Assembly: GCF_001592735.1 (NCBI RefSeq)
Contig: NZ_LUKE01000001.1
Location: 1-64,000 of the forward strand
Reading direction: 5' to 3'
Length of the DNA stretch: 64,000 nucleotides
From: Bdellovibrio bacteriovorus
GTDB taxonomy: Bacteria; Bdellovibrionota; Bdellovibrionia; Bdellovibrionales; Bdellovibrionaceae
Below, in pieces: positions 31,604 to 39,962 of the stretch. Position numbers and translations under genes: made by a program. The notes beneath the pieces were generated by a model. It did no database searches, was not told where the DNA came from, and worked only from the letters and a program-made list of their open reading frames with translations. Each line of letters opens with the position of its first letter. The first letter of the stretch is position 1.

Positions 31604-34417
31604 ATGAAGCAAATGATGTGGCTCACATTAGCAATGTTCAGCTTTGCATTCAACCTTGGTTGCGAACGAAATGCTTCCAACAAAAGTCGCATCACTTTAG
31701 CCCTTCCTTCCGAACTTCAAGAACGCATTGAAAAAAGTCAGGTCTCTACTTACACCGCATTGAAACTTCATCACGTGGCCTTGCAAATCACGGCTCCGGA
31801 TATCGTAAATCCCATTCGCGTGATTCTAGATTCCCAGGGTGATAACGTGGCCTTGCCATCAACAATTGAAGTCGAAATTCCTCCCGGCGATAACCGTCTC
31901 GTTCAGCTTATCGCCGCTTACGCCGCTGATGAAAGCGACTCCCCGTGGATTTATTATGGCGATGTCACCCAAAGTTTAAAAAAATCTATCGAGAACATCA
32001 CCTTGCCCGTCTACAAACTGGGCGGTGCCGGTGTTACCACCATGAGCCGCATCACCGGTCGCTTTTTAACTTCGACAAATGCCGGTCCCACGGGCGTGCT
32101 TGAAATGGTTTATCGCCCCGCAGGCAAACCTTCGATGCCGGTTGATAAAAAACCGATTTATGCTGGTTGGTTTGAAACCTCAAGCTTTGCCGACGTCCCG
32201 GTTGATTACATCATCACCGCCAACAACGGCAGCACTTATACTTTAGGATCGCAGCTGACGAGCAGTTCTTTTGCGACCTCAGAACGCGTCGTCCGTTTTT
32301 CAACTCCGAATGCGTTTGAATCTTTTTGGAGCTACACCTCGGGCGCTATGGGTTTTAAATATCGTGAACGCGAAGATTTTATCGTGGGATTTTTTGCCAA
32401 CGATCCGGCTCTGATCGCTTCCAAATACATTTGCGTGACTTCACAAACAGACCTCAATGGCGGGACCCTGCATTCAGAACGCGCTTTAAACTCTGCCTTT
32501 TTTTATTCGGCTCGTCCGTTTAAACACTTTTATCACGGCACGACCCCGACTTATTCCCCCACAGAAGTGACCATTGTGGGAGGAAAACGAATTGCGTCTT
32601 GCGGGACTTTAAATTACGCCCAAGAGTTTATTGATTATTTGTGGTTCTTACCGGGAGTGTATTCTGGACAATCGACCCGCGAGGACTTTCAAGAGTCGCT
32701 GGGAATGAATGAAGGCTTTATTTCAAGCCTGGGGCTAGAGCCTTCCCAAGGGACTACCAATCGCTACCCCGGTCGAGATGTCTATTTAAACGGAGAAATG
32801 TATAAGACCTTTAATGTCTTGCCCGGTTTAGAAAACGTGGTCGATAAAGTGATGGTGTACAAAAATCCGGCCGGGACCTATATGGGCGGTGAAGATCGCT
32901 GTGATCATATCGACACTTCTTTCTGGCAACCGGTCGGAACCTTCCCCGCAGAGTTTTCCGGGAACAAGCTGCTATTTAAGATGTCCCAGTTCCCAGTCGT
33001 TAATCAATCTTATGCGATCTGCCTGACGTCGATGGGTAAACCTTTAGGGCGTTTAATGTTTGCTTATCCGATGTCTACGGTATGGGCGCCACCAGAAACG
33101 GTCTCTCTTGCTTATCCCGGCGTGATTCCGCCCCAGCCTGGTCAGTGCGTGCGCATGGTCGCCTACGCCTCTCGCACCAGCGGTTCCGCCATGATGTATC
33201 CCCTTTCGACTCCGATCAGTGTTTCAATTGCCGCCTCAATAAGTGGAACGCCGACCGCGAAATTATATCCTGATGCCACATGCTCAGGAACCCCGCAAAC
33301 CTCGCAGACCGTGGTGATTCCCGCTGGCGAAGTCAATGCCGCGTTTTTTTATAAAGTCACTTCATCCACCACCTTGACTCTGGGGATCACTGGTAACTCT
33401 GCCTCTCTGACTAACGGTTCTGATATCGATGTGGCAGTGAGTGATTTTCCAACAGAAACTCCAACAGGTTTTATTATCGAAACCAATTCCAATGATCGAC
33501 AACCTTTTACCAATGCCCAGATCTTTGAGTATGGATGTTTTCCGTTTCGCGCCCGCGCCATGAACAGCTCTAACACCAACGTCAGTTTTACGGGCGAAGT
33601 GACTATGTCATTTGAAAATCTTGCTGGAAATACGGCAAGTTTGCCGACGGGTTTTAACTTTTATGATACGTGCGCGTCTCCGACACCGTTATCTAGCCTT
33701 AGCTTCTCCTCTCAATCCGCTAAAAGTTTTGTGATCAAGGCAGCCGGCAACGTTCCGGTGAATAAAAAACTCAAACTCACATATGGCGGAGCCTCGGGAA
33801 TCATCAACATCAACCAGACCCCGATAGCCCATTCGCTCGCATTTAGTCCCGCATCGTCCGCGGGCCATTTTGATATTTTGACCTATCAATGTACGGCCGT
33901 GACAGTGAAAATTCGCGATATTAATGGGGCTGATCAAGTGGCCACGGAAAATATTCCCGTCAACTTATACACAAGCCATTCAGACATTGAGTTTTTCGCC
34001 AGTTCTTCCTGCGCATCGGCTCCCATTTCTTCCACCCAGATTGCCTCGGGGACCACAAGCAGCTCCGTATTTGTGCGGACGTTTTTCACCGGAGCGGGAC
34101 AAAATCTTCACGCAAGTTCCCCGCTTGTTTCCAATCAGGGTTTTATTAACCTGAATCCTCTTGCATCTAACATGACGGTCACACCTTCGATAACCACCAC
34201 GGCGCCAAACTCTTCGTTGCTAGTTCAAATCACCGGCGGAAGTGCCCCCTACACCACCACGATACTTTCTAACGTGTCTTCAGCGGACACTCCCATGCGC
34301 GGGGGGAACACCTTCCAATTTAATATGACGGTCGGTGCGACGACCGGCCCGGCGACGGTATCGGTGACGGATTCTTCCGGCCAAACGCAAGTAGTCACCG
34401 TGACCGTAACCCCCTAG
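31604..34417 (+). CDS. Large outer-surface lipoprotein, unknown function
   Basis: 937 residues with a lipobox (FNLGCE, Cys22). A low-similarity N-terminal half has a beta-rich pattern, with pairs of cysteines; the C-terminal third shows repeated Ser/Thr/Gly-rich sandwiches (ATVSVTDSSGQTQVVTVTVTP at the end, an Ig-like fold ending). I recognise no family. It is followed after 90 bases by the outer-membrane barrel gene on the same strand, and together with the next five genes it may form one module. An analogy to the lipoprotein GltK of Myxococcus is possible by position only. Confidence 0.75.
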   Translation: MKQMMWLTLAMFSFAFNLGCERNASNKSRITLALPSELQERIEKSQVSTYTALKLHHVALQITAPDIVNPIRVILDSQGDNVALPSTIEVEIPPGDNRLVQLIAAYAADESDSPWIYYGDVTQSLKKSIENITLPVYKLGGAGVTTMSRITGRFLTSTNAGPTGVLEMVYRPAGKPSMPVDKKPIYAGWFETSSFADVPVDYIITANNGSTYTLGSQLTSSSFATSERVVRFSTPNAFESFWSYTSGAMGFKYREREDFIVGFFANDPALIASKYICVTSQTDLNGGTLHSERALNSAFFYSARPFKHFYHGTTPTYSPTEVTIVGGKRIASCGTLNYAQEFIDYLWFLPGVYSGQSTREDFQESLGMNEGFISSLGLEPSQGTTNRYPGRDVYLNGEMYKTFNVLPGLENVVDKVMVYKNPAGTYMGGEDRCDHIDTSFWQPVGTFPAEFSGNKLLFKMSQFPVVNQSYAICLTSMGKPLGRLMFAYPMSTVWAPPETVSLAYPGVIPPQPGQCVRMVAYASRTSGSAMMYPLSTPISVSIAASISGTPTAKLYPDATCSGTPQTSQTVVIPAGEVNAAFFYKVTSSTTLTLGITGNSASLTNGSDIDVAVSDFPTETPTGFIIETNSNDRQPFTNAQIFEYGCFPFRARAMNSSNTNVSFTGEVTMSFENLAGNTASLPTGFNFYDTCASPTPLSSLSFSSQSAKSFVIKAAGNVPVNKKLKLTYGGASGIININQTPIAHSLAFSPASSAGHFDILTYQCTAVTVKIRDINGADQVATENIPVNLYTSHSDIEFFASSSCASAPISSTQIASGTTSSSVFVRTFFTGAGQNLHASSPLVSNQGFINLNPLASNMTVTPSITTTAPNSSLLVQITGGSAPYTTTILSNVSSADTPMRGGNTFQFNMTVGATTGPATVSVTDSSGQTQVVTVTVTP

Positions 34418-34507
34418 GCAAAGGTCTGAAAATCGGCTTCAGCCCAAAGGCTATGAGTTATCATTATCAGCTTGCCCGACTGTCTGTTGGCGCGATCTAA
34501 TTTGAAC

Positions 34508-35323
34508 ATGAGAAACAATCTATTCTTTCTGGGTCTTCTTCTAGTTCCGGCATTCGCTCTTGGCCAAACTGCTACGCCAAAAGAAAATCAAAATATGGAT
34601 CTCAACTATAAGGAAATCGATAAGATCGAACAGGTCTTAGAGACAAACTTTCCCCAAGTTGAAGCGCCGACAGAAAGCAAGCAGCCTTCGCCTCGCCCCC
34701 CCGTTCGCGGTGGACAAAAAGCAGACTTTAGCGACGTAGGATCGTCGACATTGTATTCAGATCTTGCGGTCATTCAAAAAAACTACATGCCGAAGTCAGG
34801 CCGCTTTCAGCTGACCGCGGGCTTAGTCACCGTTCCGACAGACGTGTTTTATCTGACTGGTGGTCTTTCCTTGCGCGCCCTTTATCACTTTAATGAAGCT
34901 TGGGGTGCTGAACTTTTTTATAATTATCTTTCTTCCAGTGCCCGTCCAGAAATTGATAATATCAGCAATAACAACAACGTGTCCGTGCAGAATTTGGTTT
35001 CACTAAAGTCTTTCATGGGGGCGAACGTTTATTACAATTTCATGTACGGTAAAGTTTCAATGAGCGACACAAAAGTTTTGCCTTTTGAGCTTTACAATAC
35101 GATCGGTGGCGGGAACATGACAAACTCCCAAAACTATTCGAGCTCTTCCGTCCAAGTCGGCATGGGGGGCCTTTTATCTCTGACTCGCTCAACAGCATTG
35201 CGACTGGATCTTACTTGGGCCTTTTATTCGACAAAAAATATTGTCGGCCAAGATTCTAACGAGAACTCTACTTTCTTAAATCTGGGCTATAGCTGGTTCT
35301 TCCCTGAACCAGATTACCGCTAG
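34508..35323 (+). CDS. Outer-membrane beta-barrel protein (OMP_myx_plus-like), paralogue 1
   Basis: 271 residues from ATG 34508 (signal peptide ends PAFALGQ). After a Pro-rich linker comes a barrel: SSTLYSDLAVIQKNYMPKSG, RFQLTAGLVTVPTDVFYLTG, YNFMYGKVSMSDTKVLPFEL and C-terminal GYSWFFPEPDYR. The K-S-G-R-F-x-L and Y-G-K-V-S-x motifs are shared with the barrel at 37111 and with the family annotated as outer membrane beta-barrel domain in myxobacteria, to which GltA and GltB of the gliding machine belong (inference). Same strand, 21 bases before the TPR gene. Confidence 0.8.
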   Translation: MRNNLFFLGLLLVPAFALGQTATPKENQNMDLNYKEIDKIEQVLETNFPQVEAPTESKQPSPRPPVRGGQKADFSDVGSSTLYSDLAVIQKNYMPKSGRFQLTAGLVTVPTDVFYLTGGLSLRALYHFNEAWGAELFYNYLSSSARPEIDNISNNNNVSVQNLVSLKSFMGANVYYNFMYGKVSMSDTKVLPFELYNTIGGGNMTNSQNYSSSSVQVGMGGLLSLTRSTALRLDLTWAFYSTKNIVGQDSNENSTFLNLGYSWFFPEPDYR

Positions 35324-35344
35324 AAACACTCGAAGGAGAAAGTT

Positions 35345-36835
35345 TTGAAAACACGTATCGCCCTCATTTTAGCATCGATGACTTTACCCCTTGCGGGACA
35401 TGCCGCTGGCTCTGCCGCCCTTGAAAAAGGACGCGCTCTTTTCAACAAAGGCAGCTTTGCCAATGCTTCTTTTGAGTTCTTTAAAGAAAACTCCCCCAGT
35501 GAACTGACCAAAGGACGCTACGGCTTTGGACTTTCACTGTACCGACTAAAACTGCCCCATCTAGCTTCTATTCCAATGATGACTGTGGCCACCCAAGCTG
35601 AAGGCAAGTTGCAGAAAAAAGCTTTAGACACTTTGGTGAAGATTTCTTATGAAACCAATGACAACACCCTTTTGCATTACGCCATCAATAAATTAAGTGT
35701 TGAAGACCTCGAAGAAACATCTCAAGAAGTCTTTTTCAACCGTCTGGCTGATTATAACCAAGAAAACGGCAAATACGACGAGGCTCTTCGCAACGTCGAT
35801 GCGGTTTTAAAGAAAAATCCCGACAACGAAAAGGCCATTTTCACCGGCGGCTTGGTTTACTTAAAAAAAGACAATCCTATAAAAGCCCAAGAGTTCTTTA
35901 AACACCTGGCTTCTTCTTTTGAACAAAAAGCTCCGAATGATGAAATGCGTGGCCTTGCTTTAGCAAATTATGCGCGCGCCCTTTATCAAGGCCGCAATAT
36001 GGCGGAAGCCGAAAACATCTATCGCCAAATCCCCAAGGACCACTCAGCTTATCGCAAAGTGCAAATGGAACTGGCGTGGACTCTATTCCGCGGTGGGAAG
36101 ATTCGTTCGGCCTTAAGTTCTTTACAGACGCTGCACACCCCGTTTTATGAAAACTTTTATGACCCTGAAAGCTTCATCTTGCGCGCGATCATCTTGATTT
36201 TCGCTTGCCAAGGGGATGAGGCGATGAAAGCCGTTAAAGCCTTCCAAAAAAACTTTGCGGGCCTTGATGACAGTTTAACGGCCTGGCTTAAAAATTCTGC
36301 AACTCAAGCCAGTGTGATCGCGGAACTGCAAGCAGCTCAAGCAAATATCAAAGATCCTCGTGCTAAAAAGAAATCTCAGCTGCCGTTCTTTGTGGTGCGC
36401 ACCTTGATGGATGAACAGCCCTTACGTGGTCTTTTAAAGGTGAAAGCGGATATCTTAACTGAACAACAGACGTTCTTAAGATTGTTTAAAACGGCCAAAA
36501 ATCCGGGCTTTCAAAATTACGCTAAAAAAGCTTACCAAGCTAAACTTCGCAGCTTAGATAAAAACATCGCCCGCGTTTTTAAAGCCCGCATTGAAAATTT
36601 TCAAAAAGAATATCGTGATCTAGATGCGCAAGTCGAGTTCCTGCAATACGAAATCTTAGAAGAAAAGAAACGGGCCTCTAAGGCGAAACTGACCGGGCCA
36701 TTGACAGTGGATGCCAATGAAAAACGTTCTTTCTATGTTCAAAATGGATTCCGTTACTGGCCCTTTACGGGCGAATACTGGATTGATGAAATCGGCAACT
36801 ATCAATACCTGGGAGTAAATCGCTGTGAAGACTAA
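35345..36835 (+). CDS. Exported TPR protein of the outer-membrane module (GltC-like)
   Basis: 496 residues starting with TTG at 35345; the start is set by GGAGAAAG 3 bases upstream and by the signal peptide MKTRIALILASMTLPLAGHA. Tetratricopeptide-type helices cover about 25-300 (AFFNKGSFANASFEFF, NPDNEKAIFTGGLVYLKKD, AEAENIYRQIPKDHSAYRKV). The C-terminal part is charged and helical (LDKNIARVFKARIENFQKEY). Position between two barrels mirrors periplasmic GltC of Myxococcus gliding motors; an assembly or scaffold role is inferred. The next gene overlaps its last 11 bases. Confidence 0.8.
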   Translation: MKTRIALILASMTLPLAGHAAGSAALEKGRALFNKGSFANASFEFFKENSPSELTKGRYGFGLSLYRLKLPHLASIPMMTVATQAEGKLQKKALDTLVKISYETNDNTLLHYAINKLSVEDLEETSQEVFFNRLADYNQENGKYDEALRNVDAVLKKNPDNEKAIFTGGLVYLKKDNPIKAQEFFKHLASSFEQKAPNDEMRGLALANYARALYQGRNMAEAENIYRQIPKDHSAYRKVQMELAWTLFRGGKIRSALSSLQTLHTPFYENFYDPESFILRAIILIFACQGDEAMKAVKAFQKNFAGLDDSLTAWLKNSATQASVIAELQAAQANIKDPRAKKKSQLPFFVVRTLMDEQPLRGLLKVKADILTEQQTFLRLFKTAKNPGFQNYAKKAYQAKLRSLDKNIARVFKARIENFQKEYRDLDAQVEFLQYEILEEKKRASKAKLTGPLTVDANEKRSFYVQNGFRYWPFTGEYWIDEIGNYQYLGVNRCED

Positions 36836-37130
36836 TTTTACGATCATCGTTTTGATAAGCCTGTTATTAGGTGCGGCTCAAGCTCAAGAGGCCGCGGCCC
36901 CGGGCCCCGCAGCGCCCACGGCGGCTTCAACTCCGAAAATAATGCGTCCGGTGAAAAAGGGCAAAGTTTCTGTCACATTTGATGATGAGCTTGTTAAAGG
37001 GGACACCATGCTTCCGGAAGGCGACGTGATCTCTAGCCGCCTAGATAATCGCTTTAAAAGATTTATTAAAGTTCGCAAAGACTTTATCCAAGATGTGGAG
37101 AATACCAAAGATGAATTCGGTCATAAGTAA
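36825..37130 (+). CDS. Small exported protein of the outer-membrane module
   Basis: 101 residues, GTG start with GGGAG upstream. Signal peptide (LISLLLGAAQAQEA), Ala/Pro linker, then a conserved core VSVTFDDELVKGDTM and RLDNRFKRFIKVRKDFIQ. The F-D-D-E-L-V-x-G-D plus F-K-R-x-I-K-x-R-x-x-F pattern recurs in myxobacterial and Bdellovibrio exported proteins of gliding-like clusters, but I cannot name a family with confidence. Overlaps the TPR gene by 11 bases and the next barrel gene by about 20 bases, so translation is coupled across all three. Confidence 0.75.
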   Translation: MKTNFTIIVLISLLLGAAQAQEAAAPGPAAPTAASTPKIMRPVKKGKVSVTFDDELVKGDTMLPEGDVISSRLDNRFKRFIKVRKDFIQDVENTKDEFGHK

Positions 37131-37818
37131 AATCACCGCTCTGCTTTTGTGTAGCAGTCTGGCCTACGGCGCCAACATCACTTTGCCCGAAAACGAACTT
37201 CCCAGCGAAACGGTCATCCCTAAAACGGACACCAAGATGGTGGTTCTCAATCGCACCGTGCAAAAAGCCAAACGCGCCTCTATTGGGGTGGCCGCGGGCG
37301 TCCTTATGGATGAAATTTTTTATAACGCCCAAGTATTAACAATCGATGCGCGTTATAACTTTGATGAAGGCGGTGCTTGGGGCTTCCGTTGGGATCAATG
37401 GATGGGGAACGCCACTTCTTACAGCGATACCTTTGCGAACCATTCGGCCAAGATGAATTTTTCCGCCGCTCCTCCCAGAAAATCAGGGGCGTTTGTTTTA
37501 CGCAGCTGGGACTCTTATTACGGTAAAGTCAGTATGGGAAAAGAAGTCATCACTCCCATGAGCTTTAGTTGGTTGGCCCTGGTGGGTGCTCAAAACTGGG
37601 AAACCACATGGCTTCCGGCGGTTCAAGCTGGCGCCCAGTTGAAACTTTATTTTACTAAGAAAACGTCGGTGGATTTAGGCTATCTGTTTTCTTTATATCA
37701 AAAAATGGATCCTTCTTCCGTAAGAGTGCGTGATAACGCCACTCCCAGTGCCGATTCGTTTGAAAAGAAATTGAACTTTGGTCAAACCGTGCAGCTCGGC
37801 ATTACTCAAGTTTTTTAA
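37111..37818 (+). CDS. Outer-membrane beta-barrel protein, paralogue 2
   Basis: 235 residues from ATG 37111 (GGAG upstream; signal peptide ends SSLAYGAN). Alternative start at 37093 is inside the previous gene and lacks the signal-peptide shape. Barrel features: KRASIGVAAGVLMDEIFYNA, ARYNFDEGGAWGFRWDQW, and YYGKVSMGKEVITPMSFSW, matching the Y-G-K-V-S-M motif of the barrel at 34508. C-terminal residue Phe is typical for outer-membrane proteins. Expected partner of the other barrel and the TPR protein, as GltA/GltB with GltC (inference). Confidence 0.8.
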   Translation: MNSVISKITALLLCSSLAYGANITLPENELPSETVIPKTDTKMVVLNRTVQKAKRASIGVAAGVLMDEIFYNAQVLTIDARYNFDEGGAWGFRWDQWMGNATSYSDTFANHSAKMNFSAAPPRKSGAFVLRSWDSYYGKVSMGKEVITPMSFSWLALVGAQNWETTWLPAVQAGAQLKLYFTKKTSVDLGYLFSLYQKMDPSSVRVRDNATPSADSFEKKLNFGQTVQLGITQVF

Positions 37819-37891
37819 GTCACTTGTTTTTGGTCAAATAAAGTAAGTGATGTTTACTTTTGTCCTCAGAGTTTTTATTCTGGGGACCTCC

Positions 37892-39226
37892 ATGAAAACG
37901 AATTTATTTAGCCGTTTGCTCCTCGTAGTTATTTTTCTTGGACTTCATCAAGAAGCTTTTGCCAACTTTGTTGGTAATGACACGTCTAATTTTAATCCCG
38001 TTCCTAGTGGCCTTGACTTTGTCACAGTGCACAGCAGCCGCACGCTTTCTTCTGGCTATCTCAATATGGGGCTTTATTTTAATCAAGCCACCAACTCACT
38101 CCCGGACACTCGCACCAACAATGGCCAGATTATCGGCGCTGATGACCGCATGATTTTTGCGGATCTGGGTATCGCCTTGGGTATCACCGACAGGCTGGAA
38201 GCCGCCTTGGGACTTTCTTACCTGGTAGACCAACAAGTCGATCGCAACGAGCCTGGGGCCCAGTTTGCCGGAACAGGGCTTAACGAAATTAAATTCTTAG
38301 CTAAGTACGCTTTCTTTCGTGGTGAATCTTGGGGAAGTGCGGTTTTGATTTCCGTCAACGTCAATGAAACCAGAAACAATCCCTTCGTGGGAGATGATGG
38401 CGGCCCCAGCACCAATTTTGAGGCCGTGGTGGACTATCGCCGCGGAGGATTTGTCACCGCCCTTAATGCCGGTTATCGGGTGCGCAATGAGGGCCCGGCC
38501 CTCACCTCCTCGGTTTATGACCCGATGGGAGATCAAATCATTGCGTCGCTGGCGGCCAGTTATTATTTCACCAGTCTTGATACAAAAATCATCGCCGAAA
38601 TTTGGGCGAACAAGCTCATAGATTCGACAAAATACTTTTCCCGCGACAATGTGTCTTCAGAGGCCTTGCTGGGCGCTAAATACGATTACAACACTTACAC
38701 GGCTTTACATGCCGGTGGTGGCACCAGGATTTCGGAAGGGTTCTTTACGCCGGACTGGCGTATGTACGTGGGCCTTTCGTTAAGTTGGGATGCTATTACG
38801 CCACCGGCCGCCACGGTGCCTACAGAAGAAACGCTGATTCCCGTGGCCCAAGAAAAACCCAAGGAGTCTGTTGAAATCGTTCGGATTGAAAATTTAGATT
38901 TTGATTTTGGCTCTTCCAAAATTCAAGCACGGCATCACTCCATGCTCAACCACTTGATCGATTTCTTGGCATCAAAACCCAACGTCAAAAAAATCACCGT
39001 GGAAGGACACACGGATTCAATTGGTTCAGCCGAAAGAAATCGGCTGCGCAGTCAGGAACGCGCGGATAATGTAAAAAAATATTTTGTTGCGTCGGGAAAA
39101 TTAAAACATCTGGAAATTGATGCCATCGGATACGGAGCCGAGCGTCCCATTGCGGATAACGGTAACTTTCAAGGTCGCACGCTGAACCGTCGCGTAGAGG
39201 TGCGAATTGTACGGGACCTAGACTAA
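37892..39226 (+). CDS. OmpA-family outer-membrane protein with N-terminal barrel
   Basis: 444 residues from ATG 37892 (GGGGACC upstream; signal peptide ends HQEAFAN). N-terminal barrel (about 25-330) with SSRTLSSGYLNMGLYFNQAT, GITDRLEAALGLSYLVD and SEALLGAKYDYNTYTALHAG, then an OmpA domain (about 335-444) with IENLDFDFGSSKIQARHHSM, KKITVEGHTDSIGSAERNRL and GRTLNRRVEVRIV. The OmpA part binds peptidoglycan, so the protein tethers the outer membrane to the wall. It follows the barrel gene by about 70 bases and may complete the module. Confidence 0.9.
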   Translation: MKTNLFSRLLLVVIFLGLHQEAFANFVGNDTSNFNPVPSGLDFVTVHSSRTLSSGYLNMGLYFNQATNSLPDTRTNNGQIIGADDRMIFADLGIALGITDRLEAALGLSYLVDQQVDRNEPGAQFAGTGLNEIKFLAKYAFFRGESWGSAVLISVNVNETRNNPFVGDDGGPSTNFEAVVDYRRGGFVTALNAGYRVRNEGPALTSSVYDPMGDQIIASLAASYYFTSLDTKIIAEIWANKLIDSTKYFSRDNVSSEALLGAKYDYNTYTALHAGGGTRISEGFFTPDWRMYVGLSLSWDAITPPAATVPTEETLIPVAQEKPKESVEIVRIENLDFDFGSSKIQARHHSMLNHLIDFLASKPNVKKITVEGHTDSIGSAERNRLRSQERADNVKKYFVASGKLKHLEIDAIGYGAERPIADNGNFQGRTLNRRVEVRIVRDLD

Positions 39227-39365
39227 ATTCAAAACTGTGTAAATCTTGATTTTTTAATTAATATCACTTTTTCAACCACTTATGATTTCTTAAACTTTCT
39301 TGATGACCTTTATTCACTTTCTTTGCCGATGATCAAAAACGACACAAAAGAAAGGAATAAAAGTC

Positions 39366-39950
39366 ATGTCTCAGGTCCTTGTTTCCGTGATGCTGATGAC
39401 CCTGGTCACTCTATCCATACTTGGTTGCAGCAATTCTTCTTTTGATGCATTTATTGCGCCCGAGGTGCCCGAGACGATCAACGCGGAAGCTCCTTCCGCA
39501 GACATGACGGAAATCAACATTTCCAATGACAATGTCGCCGATGGAATCACTCCCGCTTTAGTCAACTTGCGCATTCGTTCGGCCACCGGCAATCCCGTCG
39601 AAGGTGTTACCATGGGTATTTCGGTTTCGGGACCTGATAACGTCGTGGTTCCTTGCACCACCTCCAACAAACAAGGTCAATCACGTTGCATGATCTACAC
39701 CACCCGTGCCGGTTTAAAAAGCCTTAAGCTCACCGGAGCCTTCTCATTAGTGTCTTCCGTGATGTTCATCGCACCAAAGCCTTTACGCAGTAATTTTGCC
39801 TTTGTGAGCACCGCGGTGGATATGCGCCTGCCTTCAGGCCGGCGCGTGATTGCTACATCGGGTATTACAGAATCAGATTTTATTCAAAAAGATTCCCAAG
39901 GCACACTTCGTCTTCGTTCTTCTGTCTTAAGTTCCATTATCAATGACTAA
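39366..39950 (+). CDS. Lipoprotein with Ig-like (invasin-type) domain
   Basis: 194 residues; lipobox SILGCS (Cys21). An Ig-like domain at about 50-130 shows NISNDNVADGITPALVNLRI, GNPVEGVTMGISVSGPD and SRCMIYTTRAGLKSLKLTG, close to the Big_1 (invasin) type, with a Cys pair (PCTTS and SRCM). C-terminal 50 residues have no clear family. Ends 12 bases before the fibre-protein gene, so the two are surely one transcript; the lipoprotein could anchor or chaperone the fibre. AAAGGA ribosome site. Confidence 0.75.
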   Translation: MSQVLVSVMLMTLVTLSILGCSNSSFDAFIAPEVPETINAEAPSADMTEINISNDNVADGITPALVNLRIRSATGNPVEGVTMGISVSGPDNVVVPCTTSNKQGQSRCMIYTTRAGLKSLKLTGAFSLVSSVMFIAPKPLRSNFAFVSTAVDMRLPSGRRVIATSGITESDFIQKDSQGTLRLRSSVLSSIIND

Positions 39951-39962
39951 TAAAGGTTTTTC

